Shown: positions 25,976 to 35,706 of the stretch, in pieces
Layout: each line of letters begins with the position of its first letter
Position numbering within the stretch: the stretch's first letter is position 1
Origin: an uncultured Lachnospiraceae bacterium
GTDB lineage: Bacteria; Bacillota; Clostridia; Lachnospirales; Lachnospiraceae
NCBI GenBank assembly: GCA_947648875.1
Contig: CANSPM010000007.1
Coordinates: 39,050-103,049 of the forward strand
Length of the DNA: 64,000 nucleotides
Direction of reading: 5' to 3'
Made by a program: the position numbers and the translations under genes
Notes under the pieces: model-generated
The model's input: the letters and a program-made list of their open reading frames with translations, nothing else
Told to the model about the DNA's origin: nothing
The model's database searches: none

Positions 25976-26019
25976 ACAAAATAAAAGTAATCATGCAGAC
26001 TTCGCACTTTATGCTAATA

Positions 26020-26048
26020 ATTATATCTTTGTGTCGTTGCTATGTCTC
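26020..26048 (-). promoter_or_regulatory. Promoter candidate of the importer operon
   Basis: Minus-strand -35 GAGACA (26043-26048), 17-base spacer, -10 TATAAT (26020-26025). The -35 is weak, as expected of an activator-dependent promoter, and a pair of direct repeats lies immediately upstream. Confidence 0.5.
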
Positions 26049-26060
26049 CTTATATTTTGC

Positions 26061-26136
26061 TATTTACTCTTCACACATTGCTTACTTTTTTAGAAATATC
26101 AAAAAATTATTGTGCAATATTTACTTTTCACACCTT
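26061..26136. promoter_or_regulatory. Two 19-bp direct repeats, likely AraC activator sites
   Basis: TATTTACTCTTCACACATT (26061-26079) and TATTTACTTTTCACACCTT (26118-26136) match at 17 of 19 positions, spaced 57 bases start to start. The first ends 12 bases upstream of the candidate -35. AraC-family activators typically bind direct repeats in this position. A degenerate third copy of the TTACTTTT core lies between them at about 26083. Confidence 0.6.
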
Positions 26137-26373
26137 AGATGATAGAATATACACATAGAAATATCTTATGTTTTCGGGCATTTTGGGCATTTTCCCCACA
26201 GGTATAAGCCATGTGAAATATCAGCATACACATATTTTGGGAAACATAGCAAAATTTGCCTATATGGACATTGCAATAAAAAACGGATTTTACATTACAG
26301 GTCAAAAATCCAATACATAATTGACAGATTCGGATTATAGATAAGAGCATTTTTAATTAAGGAGACAAAGAGA

Positions 26374-27324
26374 ATGGCGGATATAAAGATAAACGGCAAT
26401 TTTCTTGACTTTTACGGCATTAATCTAGATTTCACCGGCATAAGGGACGTGCAGGACTCTCAGGAAACGGTTTCTTTCCATAATAATTCTACCATTCGCA
26501 TCTGGCCCAACACCCAGACGGATGGTTTTGAAGCCCACTGGCATGCCGCTCTGGAAATTATTATGCCCGTCGAGAATTACTACGACGTCCGCGTGGGAGA
26601 AAACAGCTACCATATACAGCCCGGAGAGATTCTCATAATACCGCCGGGGGATCTGCATGAACTTCATGCTCCCGGCAATGGCAGCCGCTTTATTTTCATG
26701 TTTGACATCTCCATGATTACCCGGCTGAAAAGTTTTGTGGGCATCCAGTCCATCCTCTCTCAGCCCCTGTATATTACCAAGGACAGCTATCCTCAGATCT
26801 ACGAGGACATATACGAGTTGTTACTCCAGATGCGGAACGAATATTTCAACCGAAACGAATACGCGGAGTTGACTATTTTTGCCCTGCTGCTCAACCTTTT
26901 TACCAAACTCGGCTACAACCATATCAACGCCAGCAATTTGTTTCCCAATGTCCGTCTTTACAAGCAGAAGGAATACATTCAGAAGTTCAACAGCCTGATG
27001 GAGTATATCGACGTACATTATATGGAAGAATTAAATTTGGAAGACATCGCTGAGTCCACCGGTTTTTCCAAATATCACTTTTCCCGGTTGTTCAAGCAGT
27101 ACACGGGGTTTACTTTCTGCGATTATCTCTGCCATCGGCGCATCAAGGTGGCGGAGGAACTGCTGGCCAGACCGGACCTGTCCATCACCGAGGTGGCCCT
27201 GCAAGCCGGTTTTCCCAGTATTTCCACCTTTAACCGCCTGTTCAAGCAATATAAGAACTGTACGCCCAGCGAGTACCGCTCCAGAAACCGCCGCACTCTG
27301 CTGGACGAAACTCCCTATGCCTGA
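26374..27324 (+). CDS. AraC-family regulator with N-terminal cupin domain
   Basis: 316 residues. The N-terminal half is a cupin sensor (HWHAALEIIMPVENYYDVRVG, HIQPGEILIIPPGDLHEL), and residues about 210-305 form the double HTH of AraC/XylS proteins (LNLEDIAESTGFSKYHFSRLFKQYTG and SITEVALQAGFPSISTFNRLFKQY). It is transcribed away from the importer operon and most likely activates it on binding a sugar. The start follows AAGGAG. Its 3' end overlaps the convergent GH43 gene by ten bases, so no terminator separates them. Confidence 0.92.
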   Translation: MADIKINGNFLDFYGINLDFTGIRDVQDSQETVSFHNNSTIRIWPNTQTDGFEAHWHAALEIIMPVENYYDVRVGENSYHIQPGEILIIPPGDLHELHAPGNGSRFIFMFDISMITRLKSFVGIQSILSQPLYITKDSYPQIYEDIYELLLQMRNEYFNRNEYAELTIFALLLNLFTKLGYNHINASNLFPNVRLYKQKEYIQKFNSLMEYIDVHYMEELNLEDIAESTGFSKYHFSRLFKQYTGFTFCDYLCHRRIKVAEELLARPDLSITEVALQAGFPSISTFNRLFKQYKNCTPSEYRSRNRRTLLDETPYA

Positions 27325-28865
27325 TAGACAAAATCTTTAAACACGGCTTCTCCGCCGCTTTCCCGAGTGGCATACACCGCCAGGGCAAAGCGGCAGCCTG
27401 CGAAGTGGTCCAGCCGAAAGTACAGCCGATGTCTCTCCCCCACCGATTCCCAATGAGCGCCGTTCTTCCAGGCAAATTCCACCGTGTCCGTCATATCCGT
27501 AAAATTGGCGGATATTCTCACCCGAGCCACCGGCCCGGGCAGGGCAATCCTGTCCGTCATTCTGCCGGGCATATAATCCTGCGTGGTAATGCCGGCGAAT
27601 TTTTCATTCTGCAATGTTCTGGTGACCACCACCAGGTAGTATGTGTTTAGTGACCTGGCGATTCCGATCATGCCATAGCATCCCTGTAGCGCGCAGAGTC
27701 CGGCGCAGTCCCCCTCCCGCAGAGCGGAACCGTCCACCGTCACCTCCCCGCAGCACCGGGGGTACACCATCCTCTGGGTCAGAGTGTTCTGCGCCTGCAA
27801 AACATTGGTACAGAGCTTACCTGTTCGAACCCATAACCCACCTTCCTCCTTAAGTCCCCACAATCCGAAATCGGGATCATGATTCCACTGCCACTGTTTT
27901 TTCAGTTCATAGCGGCCCTGCCAGTCCCGCAGGCAGGGAAAACCGTCCGATGTGTACAGGGATTCATATTGATAACCGGGACGATTACTCTTGATCGACA
28001 CAATGGCAGGCACCCTGCCCTCCCGTCCAAATACCGGCAGTTCCCCCTGCCAGGTCACAGGCACCAGCACCGGCATACGTCCCACCGCGCCGTGGTCCTG
28101 AAACAGCATGGCATACCACCTGCCGTCAGGGGTATCCACAATACCGCCCTGCGCCACCCCCTGATTTCGGAAACCCATGTCATCACTGAGAACCTCGTAT
28201 TCCGCAAATTCTCCCTCCAGTGAGTCCGCCACAAAGCATACCTGGGTACGCCGGTTCCGCCCTTCCTCACTGGGCCAATGTATGGTGAACAGATAATACT
28301 TCCCGTTTATCTTATATAGGTGGGAACCCTCATGCCCCAGATAGACGTTCTGGCTCTCCCGGACAATCAGCCTGTTCAGCCCCCCTCCCCTGAGACCGGA
28401 AAAATCCGGTTCCCATTCCGTAAGCCGAATGTCCGACCGCCCGAAAGCGATGTAAACCCTTCCGTCCTCCTCAAACAGCAGCGACGGATCGTGAAGATAG
28501 CCGTAGGGACTCTCCAGTTTTTGCCGGATCCAGGGCCCCTCGGCCCGCTCCGCCGTGTAGAGATAGCTACCGCTCTCCGGCACGCCAAACAATACATGAA
28601 AGAGCCCGTTATGATAGCGCAGGGACGCAGCCCACATGCCTTTCCCATAGATACTGCCCTCTCCCTCCATCCTCTCCCGGGGAGTATTTTCCAGCGTATC
28701 ATATACATATCCGGCAATCTCCCAGTTTTTCAGGTCAAAGGAGCGCAGCATCACACCGCCGGGCATAAAATGCATGGTGGCGCAAATCATATAGTAAGTA
28801 TCCTCCACCCGGATGACATCGGGATTCGGAAAGTCTGCCTTGATAATCGGAGCCGCTCTGTTCAT
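27315..28865 (-). CDS. GH43 beta-xylosidase / arabinofuranosidase with C-terminal beta-sandwich
   Basis: 516 residues, no signal peptide. Catalytic residues by alignment with the other two-domain GH43: Asp16 (FPNPD), Asp126 (LHDPS), Glu179 (GHEGSHLY). The C-terminal 190 residues form the second beta-sandwich. Its ATG overlaps the stop of the ABC ATPase gene by four bases (ATGA), placing it at the end of the long xylan operon. Exo-acting removal of xylose or arabinose in the cytoplasm is expected; exact substrate cannot be read from sequence. Confidence 0.88.
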   Translation of the reverse strand: MNRAAPIIKADFPNPDVIRVEDTYYMICATMHFMPGGVMLRSFDLKNWEIAGYVYDTLENTPRERMEGEGSIYGKGMWAASLRYHNGLFHVLFGVPESGSYLYTAERAEGPWIRQKLESPYGYLHDPSLLFEEDGRVYIAFGRSDIRLTEWEPDFSGLRGGGLNRLIVRESQNVYLGHEGSHLYKINGKYYLFTIHWPSEEGRNRRTQVCFVADSLEGEFAEYEVLSDDMGFRNQGVAQGGIVDTPDGRWYAMLFQDHGAVGRMPVLVPVTWQGELPVFGREGRVPAIVSIKSNRPGYQYESLYTSDGFPCLRDWQGRYELKKQWQWNHDPDFGLWGLKEEGGLWVRTGKLCTNVLQAQNTLTQRMVYPRCCGEVTVDGSALREGDCAGLCALQGCYGMIGIARSLNTYYLVVVTRTLQNEKFAGITTQDYMPGRMTDRIALPGPVARVRISANFTDMTDTVEFAWKNGAHWESVGERHRLYFRLDHFAGCRFALAVYATRESGGEAVFKDFVYQA

Positions 28866-29806
28866 AATGAACCTCCTGTTTTTTGGCTCTTCGGCTGTGC
28901 GGGCTCTTTTTCGTTTTCCGGATTATCTGTGGGAACGCTGATAATGACTTTTCCCTCCGACATTTCCAGCTTCACCTTGTTGTCCCGCAGATTCATGGAA
29001 GTGAGAATATCTCTGGGAATCTGTACCCTGCCCGCCTTGTCCACGATAGCGTACTCCTCCTGTGTATCCTCGGCGCGCCAGTCAATGGCCGCCTCCTTGA
29101 TGCGATCTGCGTATTTTTCTTTCAAAATACGCTCGCTGCTGATCTTTCCGTCCCTGATTGCCACCACTCTCTTTACCTTCTTGGACAGAGCCACATCGTG
29201 TGTGACGATCAGAATGGTCTGCCCCTGGCGGTTTAACTCAGTGAAAACATCAAAGATATAGTTGGCCGTCCGGGGGTCCACACTGCCGGTGGGCTCATCC
29301 GCCAGCAGGAGTCTGGGCGAGTTGGACAGAGCGATGGCTATGGCTATCCGCTGCTGTTCGCCGCCGGAAAGCATGTTCAGCCTGCTGTGCTTCTTGGCGG
29401 ACATGCCCACCAGTTCCAACAGTTCCAACGCTTTCGCCTTCTTTTTATGTACGTCCGACAGATACATGGGCAACATCACATTCTCCAGGGCCGACAGATA
29501 GGGCAGAAGGTTCCTGGCATTATTCTGCCACACGAATCCCACGGTGTCCCGTTTATAAACCACCAGTTCCCTCTCGGTCATAGTAAACAGATTCTTGCCC
29601 CCCACCACCAGGGAACCTGCGCTGGGCCTGTCCAGACCGCCGATCATATTCAGAAAAGTGGATTTGCCACTGCCGCTGTTGCCGATCAGAGCGGTCAGTT
29701 CCCCCTCCTCCACAGTCAGGTCCAGCCCCTGTAGGGCGAGCACCTCTGTCTGCTTGGTTTTATATATTTTTACCAGGCCGTCCGCCTGTATCATTACCTC
29801 TGCCAT
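28862..29806 (-). CDS. ABC transporter ATPase (MacB/LolD type) with C-terminal AbrB-like domain
   Basis: 314 residues. Walker [10 protein letters not shown] at 42-50, signature LSGGE at 146-150, Walker B LLLADE at 166-171, switch His203. Residues about 252-291 ([19 protein letters not shown] and the following [13 protein letters not shown]) match the SpoVT-AbrB/MazE swapped-hairpin fold, usually a DNA-binding dimerisation domain; here it may dimerise or regulate the ATPase. A charged Pro/Glu/Lys tail follows. It is the second ATPase of the exporter set and its stop overlaps the next GH43 start. Confidence 0.85.
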   Translation of the reverse strand: MAEVMIQADGLVKIYKTKQTEVLALQGLDLTVEEGELTALIGNSGSGKSTFLNMIGGLDRPSAGSLVVGGKNLFTMTERELVVYKRDTVGFVWQNNARNLLPYLSALENVMLPMYLSDVHKKKAKALELLELVGMSAKKHSRLNMLSGGEQQRIAIAIALSNSPRLLLADEPTGSVDPRTANYIFDVFTELNRQGQTILIVTHDVALSKKVKRVVAIRDGKISSERILKEKYADRIKEAAIDWRAEDTQEEYAIVDKAGRVQIPRDILTSMNLRDNKVKLEMSEGKVIISVPTDNPENEKEPAQPKSQKTGGSL

Positions 29807-29843
29807 CTCACATAATCCCTCTTCATTTAGAGTTCCGCACTAT

Positions 29844-30569
29844 TTATGTCTGCTGCTCCGTGACCTGCCGCCCGTTCTCCAGTTCAATCACCATGTCCCC
29901 CGCGTCCATCAGCCCTGTATCATGAGTGGTCATGACGATGGTCACATGTTCTCTGTGTGTCATCTCCTGAAACAGACGGGCCACCTCCGCCGCCATGGCG
30001 CTGTCCAGTTCCGCCGTGGGTTCGTCGGCCAGAATAATCTGGGGTCTGTGGGCTATGGCCCTGGCAATAGCCACGCGCTGCTGCTCGCCGCCGGACATCT
30101 CCACAGGCATATGATGCATGCGGTTTCCCAGCCCCACCATCTTTAAACACTCTTCCACCCGCTCACCGCGTCCTTTTTTCACCCCCGCGAGACGCAGGGA
30201 AAATTCCACATTCTGAAAGGCGTCCATGGTGGGAATCAGGGACACGGACTGAAATACGAAGCCCACTTTCGTCCTGCGCAGATTCTCTCTTGCCCGCTCA
30301 GACAATTTACACACGTTCTGTCCGCCTATTAACACGCTGCCGGAAGTGGGCACATCCAGCGCCCCCACAATATTCAGCAGCGTGGTCTTGCCGGAGCCGG
30401 AACGCCCCTTCAATATCGTCAGCACTCCTGCCGGAACTTCCGCGCATATGTCCGTCAGCGCCTGAAACTCGCCGCCCGCCACCGGAAACACCCGGTTTAC
30501 ATGGCTGATCACGATGGCCGCCTCCCGTGTCCCCGTTTTTTTCCCTGCATCCAATTTATCCGCTTCCAT
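29844..30569 (-). CDS. ABC transporter ATPase (MacB/LolD type)
   Basis: 241 residues. Walker A GRSGSGKTT at 55-63, signature MSGGE at 158-162, Walker B IILADE at 178-183, switch His216. The family drives FtsX-type permeases in export or lipoprotein release. A 15-residue charged N-terminal extension precedes the domain. It lies 101 bases after the permease gene and 37 bases before the second ATPase, so the two may form a heterodimer on the single permease. Confidence 0.9.
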   Translation of the reverse strand: MEADKLDAGKKTGTREAAIVISHVNRVFPVAGGEFQALTDICAEVPAGVLTILKGRSGSGKTTLLNIVGALDVPTSGSVLIGGQNVCKLSERARENLRRTKVGFVFQSVSLIPTMDAFQNVEFSLRLAGVKKGRGERVEECLKMVGLGNRMHHMPVEMSGGEQQRVAIARAIAHRPQIILADEPTAELDSAMAAEVARLFQEMTHREHVTIVMTTHDTGLMDAGDMVIELENGRQVTEQQT

Positions 30570-30670
30570 ACGCTTCCCCTATCGCAACATATTTTGCTAC
30601 ATGAATCCTGTAATCATTGCGCCAAACCGAAGACATGTTTTCTGTCCCCGGCCGGCATCCCTTTACTGCC

Positions 30671-33478
30671 CTACTCCTCGCCCAGCTTAAGCGCCCTGGC
30701 CACATTCATACGAAATACAATGAAAATCAACACCGCCAGGCAGAGCGCCATCACAGCGGCTACCACGCCGTAGAGCCGCAGCATATCTGACTGCCTGGTA
30801 ATCAGTTCCATAGGCAGCACCTGATTGCTGGCGGCATAGGCCGTCTGTAGCATGGGCACAAACATGCCCGAGGAGAGATGCCCGATGCCCACGCCTCCCA
30901 GGATGGCAAACACGCCGGAAAAGATCTGTTCATTGATCAGCATGAAGAACATCTCCCCCTTGTGCATACCGCAGGCGCGCAGCACGCCAAACATCATTTC
31001 CCGTGAGCGTATGGACATGACCCAGTAGATCAGATAGCCCACGGCGCACAAAATTAAAGTGACGATAAATCCCATGGTGAGAATCCCGTTGGTGCCCTGC
31101 ATCAGCGGGTCCGCCACCACTCTTTCCAGATCGGTATCTCTGTCCACATATTTGGCGATATGTACATGGTTGTCCTGAATCCACCGATGCAGCTGCTCCG
31201 GGTCCCACCCCTCCTCAAGAGAGATCCAGACCTCATAAGGCACCGTCCCCAGTGTCTTTTGCAGCGTGGCGTAATTCGCTATCACCAGAAAATTATCCCG
31301 GGTACTGACTCCCCCCTCCGCCTGCAAGCTCACCGTAGTGGGTTCATAACTGGGCCAGTAATCCACAAAATCAACGATTTTACATCTTACCTCCTTTTTG
31401 GAACCGCTGTAGCACTTGATGGTATCTCCCGCCTTATAGCCCAGCATGGTCTGAAAATTCCGGGACACCAGCACACCGGTGGGTTCCACCGCCAGCTCGT
31501 TCAGCACCTCGTAGTAATGTCTGCCCAAAAGTTCCTGATCCAGCCAAGTATTTACCCCGAACTCCCGGGTGTGAATGCCCAGCAGCGTGACCGGCTGCCG
31601 CTCGGCTCCCTGGATCTGCACATTGGCCTGTTCATCCCTGATCACCCTTGTGTAGCTGGCGCTCCCCTCCAGAGACGCGTACTTGCTGTAATCCGGCTCA
31701 GAGTACCGCACTTCCCCCGCAGCATCCCCGCTTGCGGACGAATTGGAGTTCCACACTTCCCGAATCACCAGATCCGTGCCATCCAGATACTCCACATTGG
31801 CCATGGCATTCTGTAGAATCGTTCTGGCCACCGTGGCATGGAACATGCCAAGGGAGACCGTCAGGATCATGAATAGCATGATAAACTGCTGTCTGCGGCC
31901 ATTTTTGAGAATCTCCAGGTATGAAGCATAACTGGCCGGACGCCAGAATCGTCTGCCCAATGTGTAAATGCCCCGCACCAGCAGCGGCTGCAGGCGCAGA
32001 AAGAGCAACCCCATCCCCACGATAAACAGGGAGGAACTGATATAGAGCAGTGGGTCCAAAGCCTTGCCCATGAGCACATCTTCCACCAGAGAGCCTCTGT
32101 TGCGCGAGAAATTATAATAGCCATACATAGCCACGCCCAGACAGATCAGGTCCAGAAAGCAGATCTCCCACCAGGAACGCTTCTTTATGGCTTTCTGCCG
32201 TTTCAGCTTCACTATGGTCAGACGGCTGTGTTTTAAGGCGGGGAGCGTCATAATCAGCACACAGGCTGTCATGGCCGCTACCGCGTAATACAGCACATCC
32301 CTGGTCCAGACAAGTTCCATCTGGCCTCCCATGGAAAACTCCAGGAAATTGCGGGCCGAGCCCAAGAAGCGGCAGAACACCGTGCCCAGAGGAACGCCCC
32401 CCAAAGTCCCCAGGATGGTTAAAAACAGACTCTGATACAGATACAGTCGAAAGATCTGTCCGCTGGAACTGCCCCGGCTTTTCAGCACGGAGATCTCATT
32501 TCTCTCCAATTCATACATTTGCCCCGAGATCATAAACAAAAACGCCGCCAAAAGTATCAGCACCGGCACCTGTAAAATAAGCAGCGTAGCCTCTATTCGG
32601 CTCTGCTTTTTGTCAAAACCCTCCAGAATTTCCCTGTACGCAGGCTCCTTCAAAGTACTGCGGTAGGGGCTCTCCTGTGTCAGATAATCCGTGTACTCTC
32701 TGATCTGTGCCACATCCGCCGCTTTCAGATCCGCGTACTCAAACATGCTGTAATAGGTGCAGGTGATGGTATAGCGTCCCGCTCTCTCCCCCGTGAACAT
32801 GTCATGGAACAGGTGCTCTTCCATAAAGCAGACAATATTCATCTCCTCCGGAGAAATCTGCCAGTAAAAATCTCCCGCCGCCGACTCCTTGTAGACGCCG
32901 GTAATCTTCATTCGCAGATTCTTTCCGTCGGGTCCTTTAAGCCCGTCATACTCCAGGGTCTCCCCTACCAGAAGTCCCGCTTCCACCATACAGGCCTGGC
33001 TTACGATTACCTCTACATTGCCCTCTTCATCCAGTCCGTCCTCAGAGTACATCTCCCCGGCCAGCATCTCCACATGCTCCGGCAGATCCGACAGGGAGCT
33101 GAGGCGCAGAGAAGCGGAAGTACTGTCGGAACGGTTCATCAGAGAAGCCACCGCTACTTTGGCCAGACTATAGTAATAGATGGTGTCCCGCTCCCTCACG
33201 CCCATCTCGTCATAGATCTCCTCCATCAGGGTTTCCACCCTGCTGATCGTCTTACCGCCGTTGTCCTTCTTGGAGATCAGTGTTATGGTGTTCATGGTAG
33301 GCCAGCTGCCCTGCTCGGCCAGCCATGCCTCCATCTCATCCTGCAGCATACGGTCAAAGGCCGCCGTCCGGTACAGGGGGAAACTGATCACAGTCGAGAT
33401 CAACAAAATACACCCCAGCAGCATACACATAACCATCCACTTTTTATGCCAAAGTTTTTGCAACATTACTCCAAGCAT
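30671..33478 (-). CDS. FtsX/MacB-like ABC permease, ten predicted membrane helices
   Basis: 935 residues. One N-terminal helix (about 15-35), a large extracellular domain (40-300), helices about 305-420, two central helices (SWWEICFLDLICLGVAMYGYY and LLYISSSLFIVGMGLLFL), helix near 530, a second extracellular domain (550-780) and three C-terminal helices. This is two FtsX units in one chain, as in BceB/YtrF-like permeases. Its ATG overlaps the preceding adaptor gene by 13 bases and is preceded by AAGGA. With two adaptors and two ATPases it probably forms an export or mechanotransmission complex; the cargo is unknown. Confidence 0.88.
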   Translation of the reverse strand: MLGVMLQKLWHKKWMVMCMLLGCILLISTVISFPLYRTAAFDRMLQDEMEAWLAEQGSWPTMNTITLISKKDNGGKTISRVETLMEEIYDEMGVRERDTIYYYSLAKVAVASLMNRSDSTSASLRLSSLSDLPEHVEMLAGEMYSEDGLDEEGNVEVIVSQACMVEAGLLVGETLEYDGLKGPDGKNLRMKITGVYKESAAGDFYWQISPEEMNIVCFMEEHLFHDMFTGERAGRYTITCTYYSMFEYADLKAADVAQIREYTDYLTQESPYRSTLKEPAYREILEGFDKKQSRIEATLLILQVPVLILLAAFLFMISGQMYELERNEISVLKSRGSSSGQIFRLYLYQSLFLTILGTLGGVPLGTVFCRFLGSARNFLEFSMGGQMELVWTRDVLYYAVAAMTACVLIMTLPALKHSRLTIVKLKRQKAIKKRSWWEICFLDLICLGVAMYGYYNFSRNRGSLVEDVLMGKALDPLLYISSSLFIVGMGLLFLRLQPLLVRGIYTLGRRFWRPASYASYLEILKNGRRQQFIMLFMILTVSLGMFHATVARTILQNAMANVEYLDGTDLVIREVWNSNSSASGDAAGEVRYSEPDYSKYASLEGSASYTRVIRDEQANVQIQGAERQPVTLLGIHTREFGVNTWLDQELLGRHYYEVLNELAVEPTGVLVSRNFQTMLGYKAGDTIKCYSGSKKEVRCKIVDFVDYWPSYEPTTVSLQAEGGVSTRDNFLVIANYATLQKTLGTVPYEVWISLEEGWDPEQLHRWIQDNHVHIAKYVDRDTDLERVVADPLMQGTNGILTMGFIVTLILCAVGYLIYWVMSIRSREMMFGVLRACGMHKGEMFFMLINEQIFSGVFAILGGVGIGHLSSGMFVPMLQTAYAASNQVLPMELITRQSDMLRLYGVVAAVMALCLAVLIFIVFRMNVARALKLGEE

Positions 33479-35706
33479 AATACCATTCCTTCCGTCAGTC
33501 CCTCGACCACCCAGTAACTGTTCTTGTCATATCCGCCTGCCACAAAGCTGCGGCGCACAATACTGCCGTCCGCTTCCACCACATTAACATAAGTCTGTCC
33601 GTTTATCTCCCGCACGGCGCGTCTGGGAACCACCAGCACATGTTCCATCTCCCGCAGCCGGGCCTCCACGCCAAACCGGGCCCAGTTCCACCAGCCGCCC
33701 CAGCCCTCCGAACCCATGGACATATCGCCAATCAGTTCAGGCGGCAACAGAATATAGGCATACTCCGACTGTAGGGACTTGCTGACCGCCAGCCCGTTCA
33801 CATTGGCCACCACGCCCGGAGCGGTGCGCTCCTCCCCCTCAAGATTCTGGTAGGTCACCGTGACCTGATTGCCGTAAGAAAGCACATTTCCCTCGTTTTC
33901 CAAAGCCACATAACAGGTATTTTCATCCGCGATCTCTATCAGAAACCGGTCTTTTTGCAGGATATCCTCCTTTTCCAGATCCTCCATCCATATGACGATA
34001 CCGCTCTGGCTGGCCCGTATGGCTGTGGTCCGGTAATCCTGGGAAAGTTCCGCAATCTGCTCCTGTAGCTTCACTATGGTCTTCATGCGGCTCTCGATTG
34101 CTTTCTCATTCTTCTCTTCCCCCTGATCAGTGAGATCCTGCACTCTCTCCAATTCTCTCTGCAACTGTAGCGTCAGCCGCTGCATGCCGATCTCATCCGC
34201 CGCAACCCGCACGGTGGCGATCACATCCCCCTTCTCCACATGCTGATACAGGGAAGTCTGAAACTCCTGAAAATACACCGTGCCGTGGGAGATGGGATTT
34301 TGCACCACCACGCCGGAGGGATAGATCATAAAGCCGTTTCCGGAATAATCACTGTGAAAACTCCCCATCTCCACCTTCACCTGCTGGTCGCCGTACTGGC
34401 GTCCCTGGTCCAGCCTCACCACATCGCCCTCTTTTATCCCGGAAAGGATCTCCGTGTACACGCCGTCACTCATGCCGGTGCGCACAGAAGTATATACATT
34501 TTTCTCCCCGTCCATTATGTACACATAACTGCCGGTATCATCTTTGTGAACGGCCTCCGCAGGTACGGACAAAGCATTTTCCTGCCTCTGTTTTACCACC
34601 ACTACCGCCACATAGTCGCCCACGCTGACATTCTCCGTGTCTCCCTCCAGGTACAGAGTGGAGTACACATCCTCCCCCTGGGTCGTCAGCCGGGTATACT
34701 CTTCGCTCTCTATGGGCACATATTCCACCTCATACCGCAGACCGTCGATCACCGCGTAGATGTCCTCAGCGGCGGCGGCGGTTTTCCTGTTAATATAGTC
34801 GCATTTCAGAACCTTCTGTCCCAGATCTCCCACAGCCACAATGGGAGTTTCCCCCTGGAGACGGTCTCCGTAACCGTATTCTGACACGGCCACCACATTT
34901 CCCGCCATGTTGGAGCGGATAGTCACATCATTCTTCTTCTCCTGTAAAAAGGCCAGCTGCTGTAAAGCATAGGCATGATCCAGGTTGTACAGCGCGGTCT
35001 TCTGCTCCAGTTGCAACAGTGCCGTGTTGACGCTGTGGTCCGTGATCCGATATCTGCCGTTCCAGTAGTCATATTCCTGCTCCCACTCCTGGTAGGCCGG
35101 ATTGGGCACCGGTTGTCCTTTGTCGGCCTCTGCCCCGTCTTCCTCCCCGGCATCGCCGGGCCGGTCCGGATTCTGTTCCCCCGCGTCGGAGCCGCTGACG
35201 CTTGTGGGCGGCTTATCAGGTGCCGCCAGATACTCCTCCGGTTTATGTTTCTCCAGGTTTTCCACGACACCCGCCAGCCCCTTCACTTCCTCCTGCGGCT
35301 TTTCCAGATCCTCCTTCACCTGTAATTCATACTCGGCAAACTCCGTCTCCATATCCGTGATCTTTTTCTCCAGCTCCTCAATCTGTTTGTCCAGATCCTG
35401 CGTGCTGGAATAGGCCAGCGCTTCTCCCCGGCTCACCGCCTCCCCGGGAAACGCGCAGAATGTGTCCAGTACCACTTCCTCCTCAAAAGCATACTCTTCC
35501 ACATAAGGCATTACTATGGCAGAATACACCTCCGCGTCATACAGATTGCGGTATGCCGCCGCCTCTCCGCTGCCGGTGAGTCCCACGGGCTCCAGCAGTT
35601 GCACCTCCTGTGCCACGACCGCCTGCTGCGGCGCCTCTCCGCATCCCGCCGCAGTCACCGCCAGAAAACCGGTCATAGCCAGCCCCAAAAGCCTTCGTCC
35701 CTTCAT
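33466..35706 (-). CDS. Double-length HlyD/MacA-like adaptor lipoprotein
   Basis: 746 residues, lipoprotein signal ending VTAAGC (Cys22). It contains two adaptor-like units: coiled coil about 100-150 and 225-260 with lipoyl/barrel segments (NMAGNVVAVSEYGYGDRLQGE, ALSVPAEAVHKDDTGSYVYI, EILSGIKEGDVVRLDQG), then a second coiled coil about 505-570 with its own half-lipoyl and membrane-proximal parts (RASQSGIVIWMEDLEKED, VLVVPRRAVREINGQTYVNV). Residues 160-200 are a low-complexity acidic linker. Single adaptors are 350-450 residues, so this is a fusion. It overlaps its neighbours on both sides (ATGA with the shorter adaptor). Confidence 0.82.
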   Translation of the reverse strand: MKGRRLLGLAMTGFLAVTAAGCGEAPQQAVVAQEVQLLEPVGLTGSGEAAAYRNLYDAEVYSAIVMPYVEEYAFEEEVVLDTFCAFPGEAVSRGEALAYSSTQDLDKQIEELEKKITDMETEFAEYELQVKEDLEKPQEEVKGLAGVVENLEKHKPEEYLAAPDKPPTSVSGSDAGEQNPDRPGDAGEEDGAEADKGQPVPNPAYQEWEQEYDYWNGRYRITDHSVNTALLQLEQKTALYNLDHAYALQQLAFLQEKKNDVTIRSNMAGNVVAVSEYGYGDRLQGETPIVAVGDLGQKVLKCDYINRKTAAAAEDIYAVIDGLRYEVEYVPIESEEYTRLTTQGEDVYSTLYLEGDTENVSVGDYVAVVVVKQRQENALSVPAEAVHKDDTGSYVYIMDGEKNVYTSVRTGMSDGVYTEILSGIKEGDVVRLDQGRQYGDQQVKVEMGSFHSDYSGNGFMIYPSGVVVQNPISHGTVYFQEFQTSLYQHVEKGDVIATVRVAADEIGMQRLTLQLQRELERVQDLTDQGEEKNEKAIESRMKTIVKLQEQIAELSQDYRTTAIRASQSGIVIWMEDLEKEDILQKDRFLIEIADENTCYVALENEGNVLSYGNQVTVTYQNLEGEERTAPGVVANVNGLAVSKSLQSEYAYILLPPELIGDMSMGSEGWGGWWNWARFGVEARLREMEHVLVVPRRAVREINGQTYVNVVEADGSIVRRSFVAGGYDKNSYWVVEGLTEGMVLCLE

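Larger units (their letters stand above)
25917..26373. other. Divergent regulatory region of the importer operon and its AraC regulator
   Basis: 457 bases, strongly AT-rich, no supportable gene. It holds an inverted repeat (25936-25975), a promoter candidate for the importer operon (26020-26048) and two 19-base direct repeats (26061-26079, 26118-26136), listed separately. The part nearest the regulator gene contains TTGACA at about 26320 but without a properly spaced -10. Confidence 0.7.
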
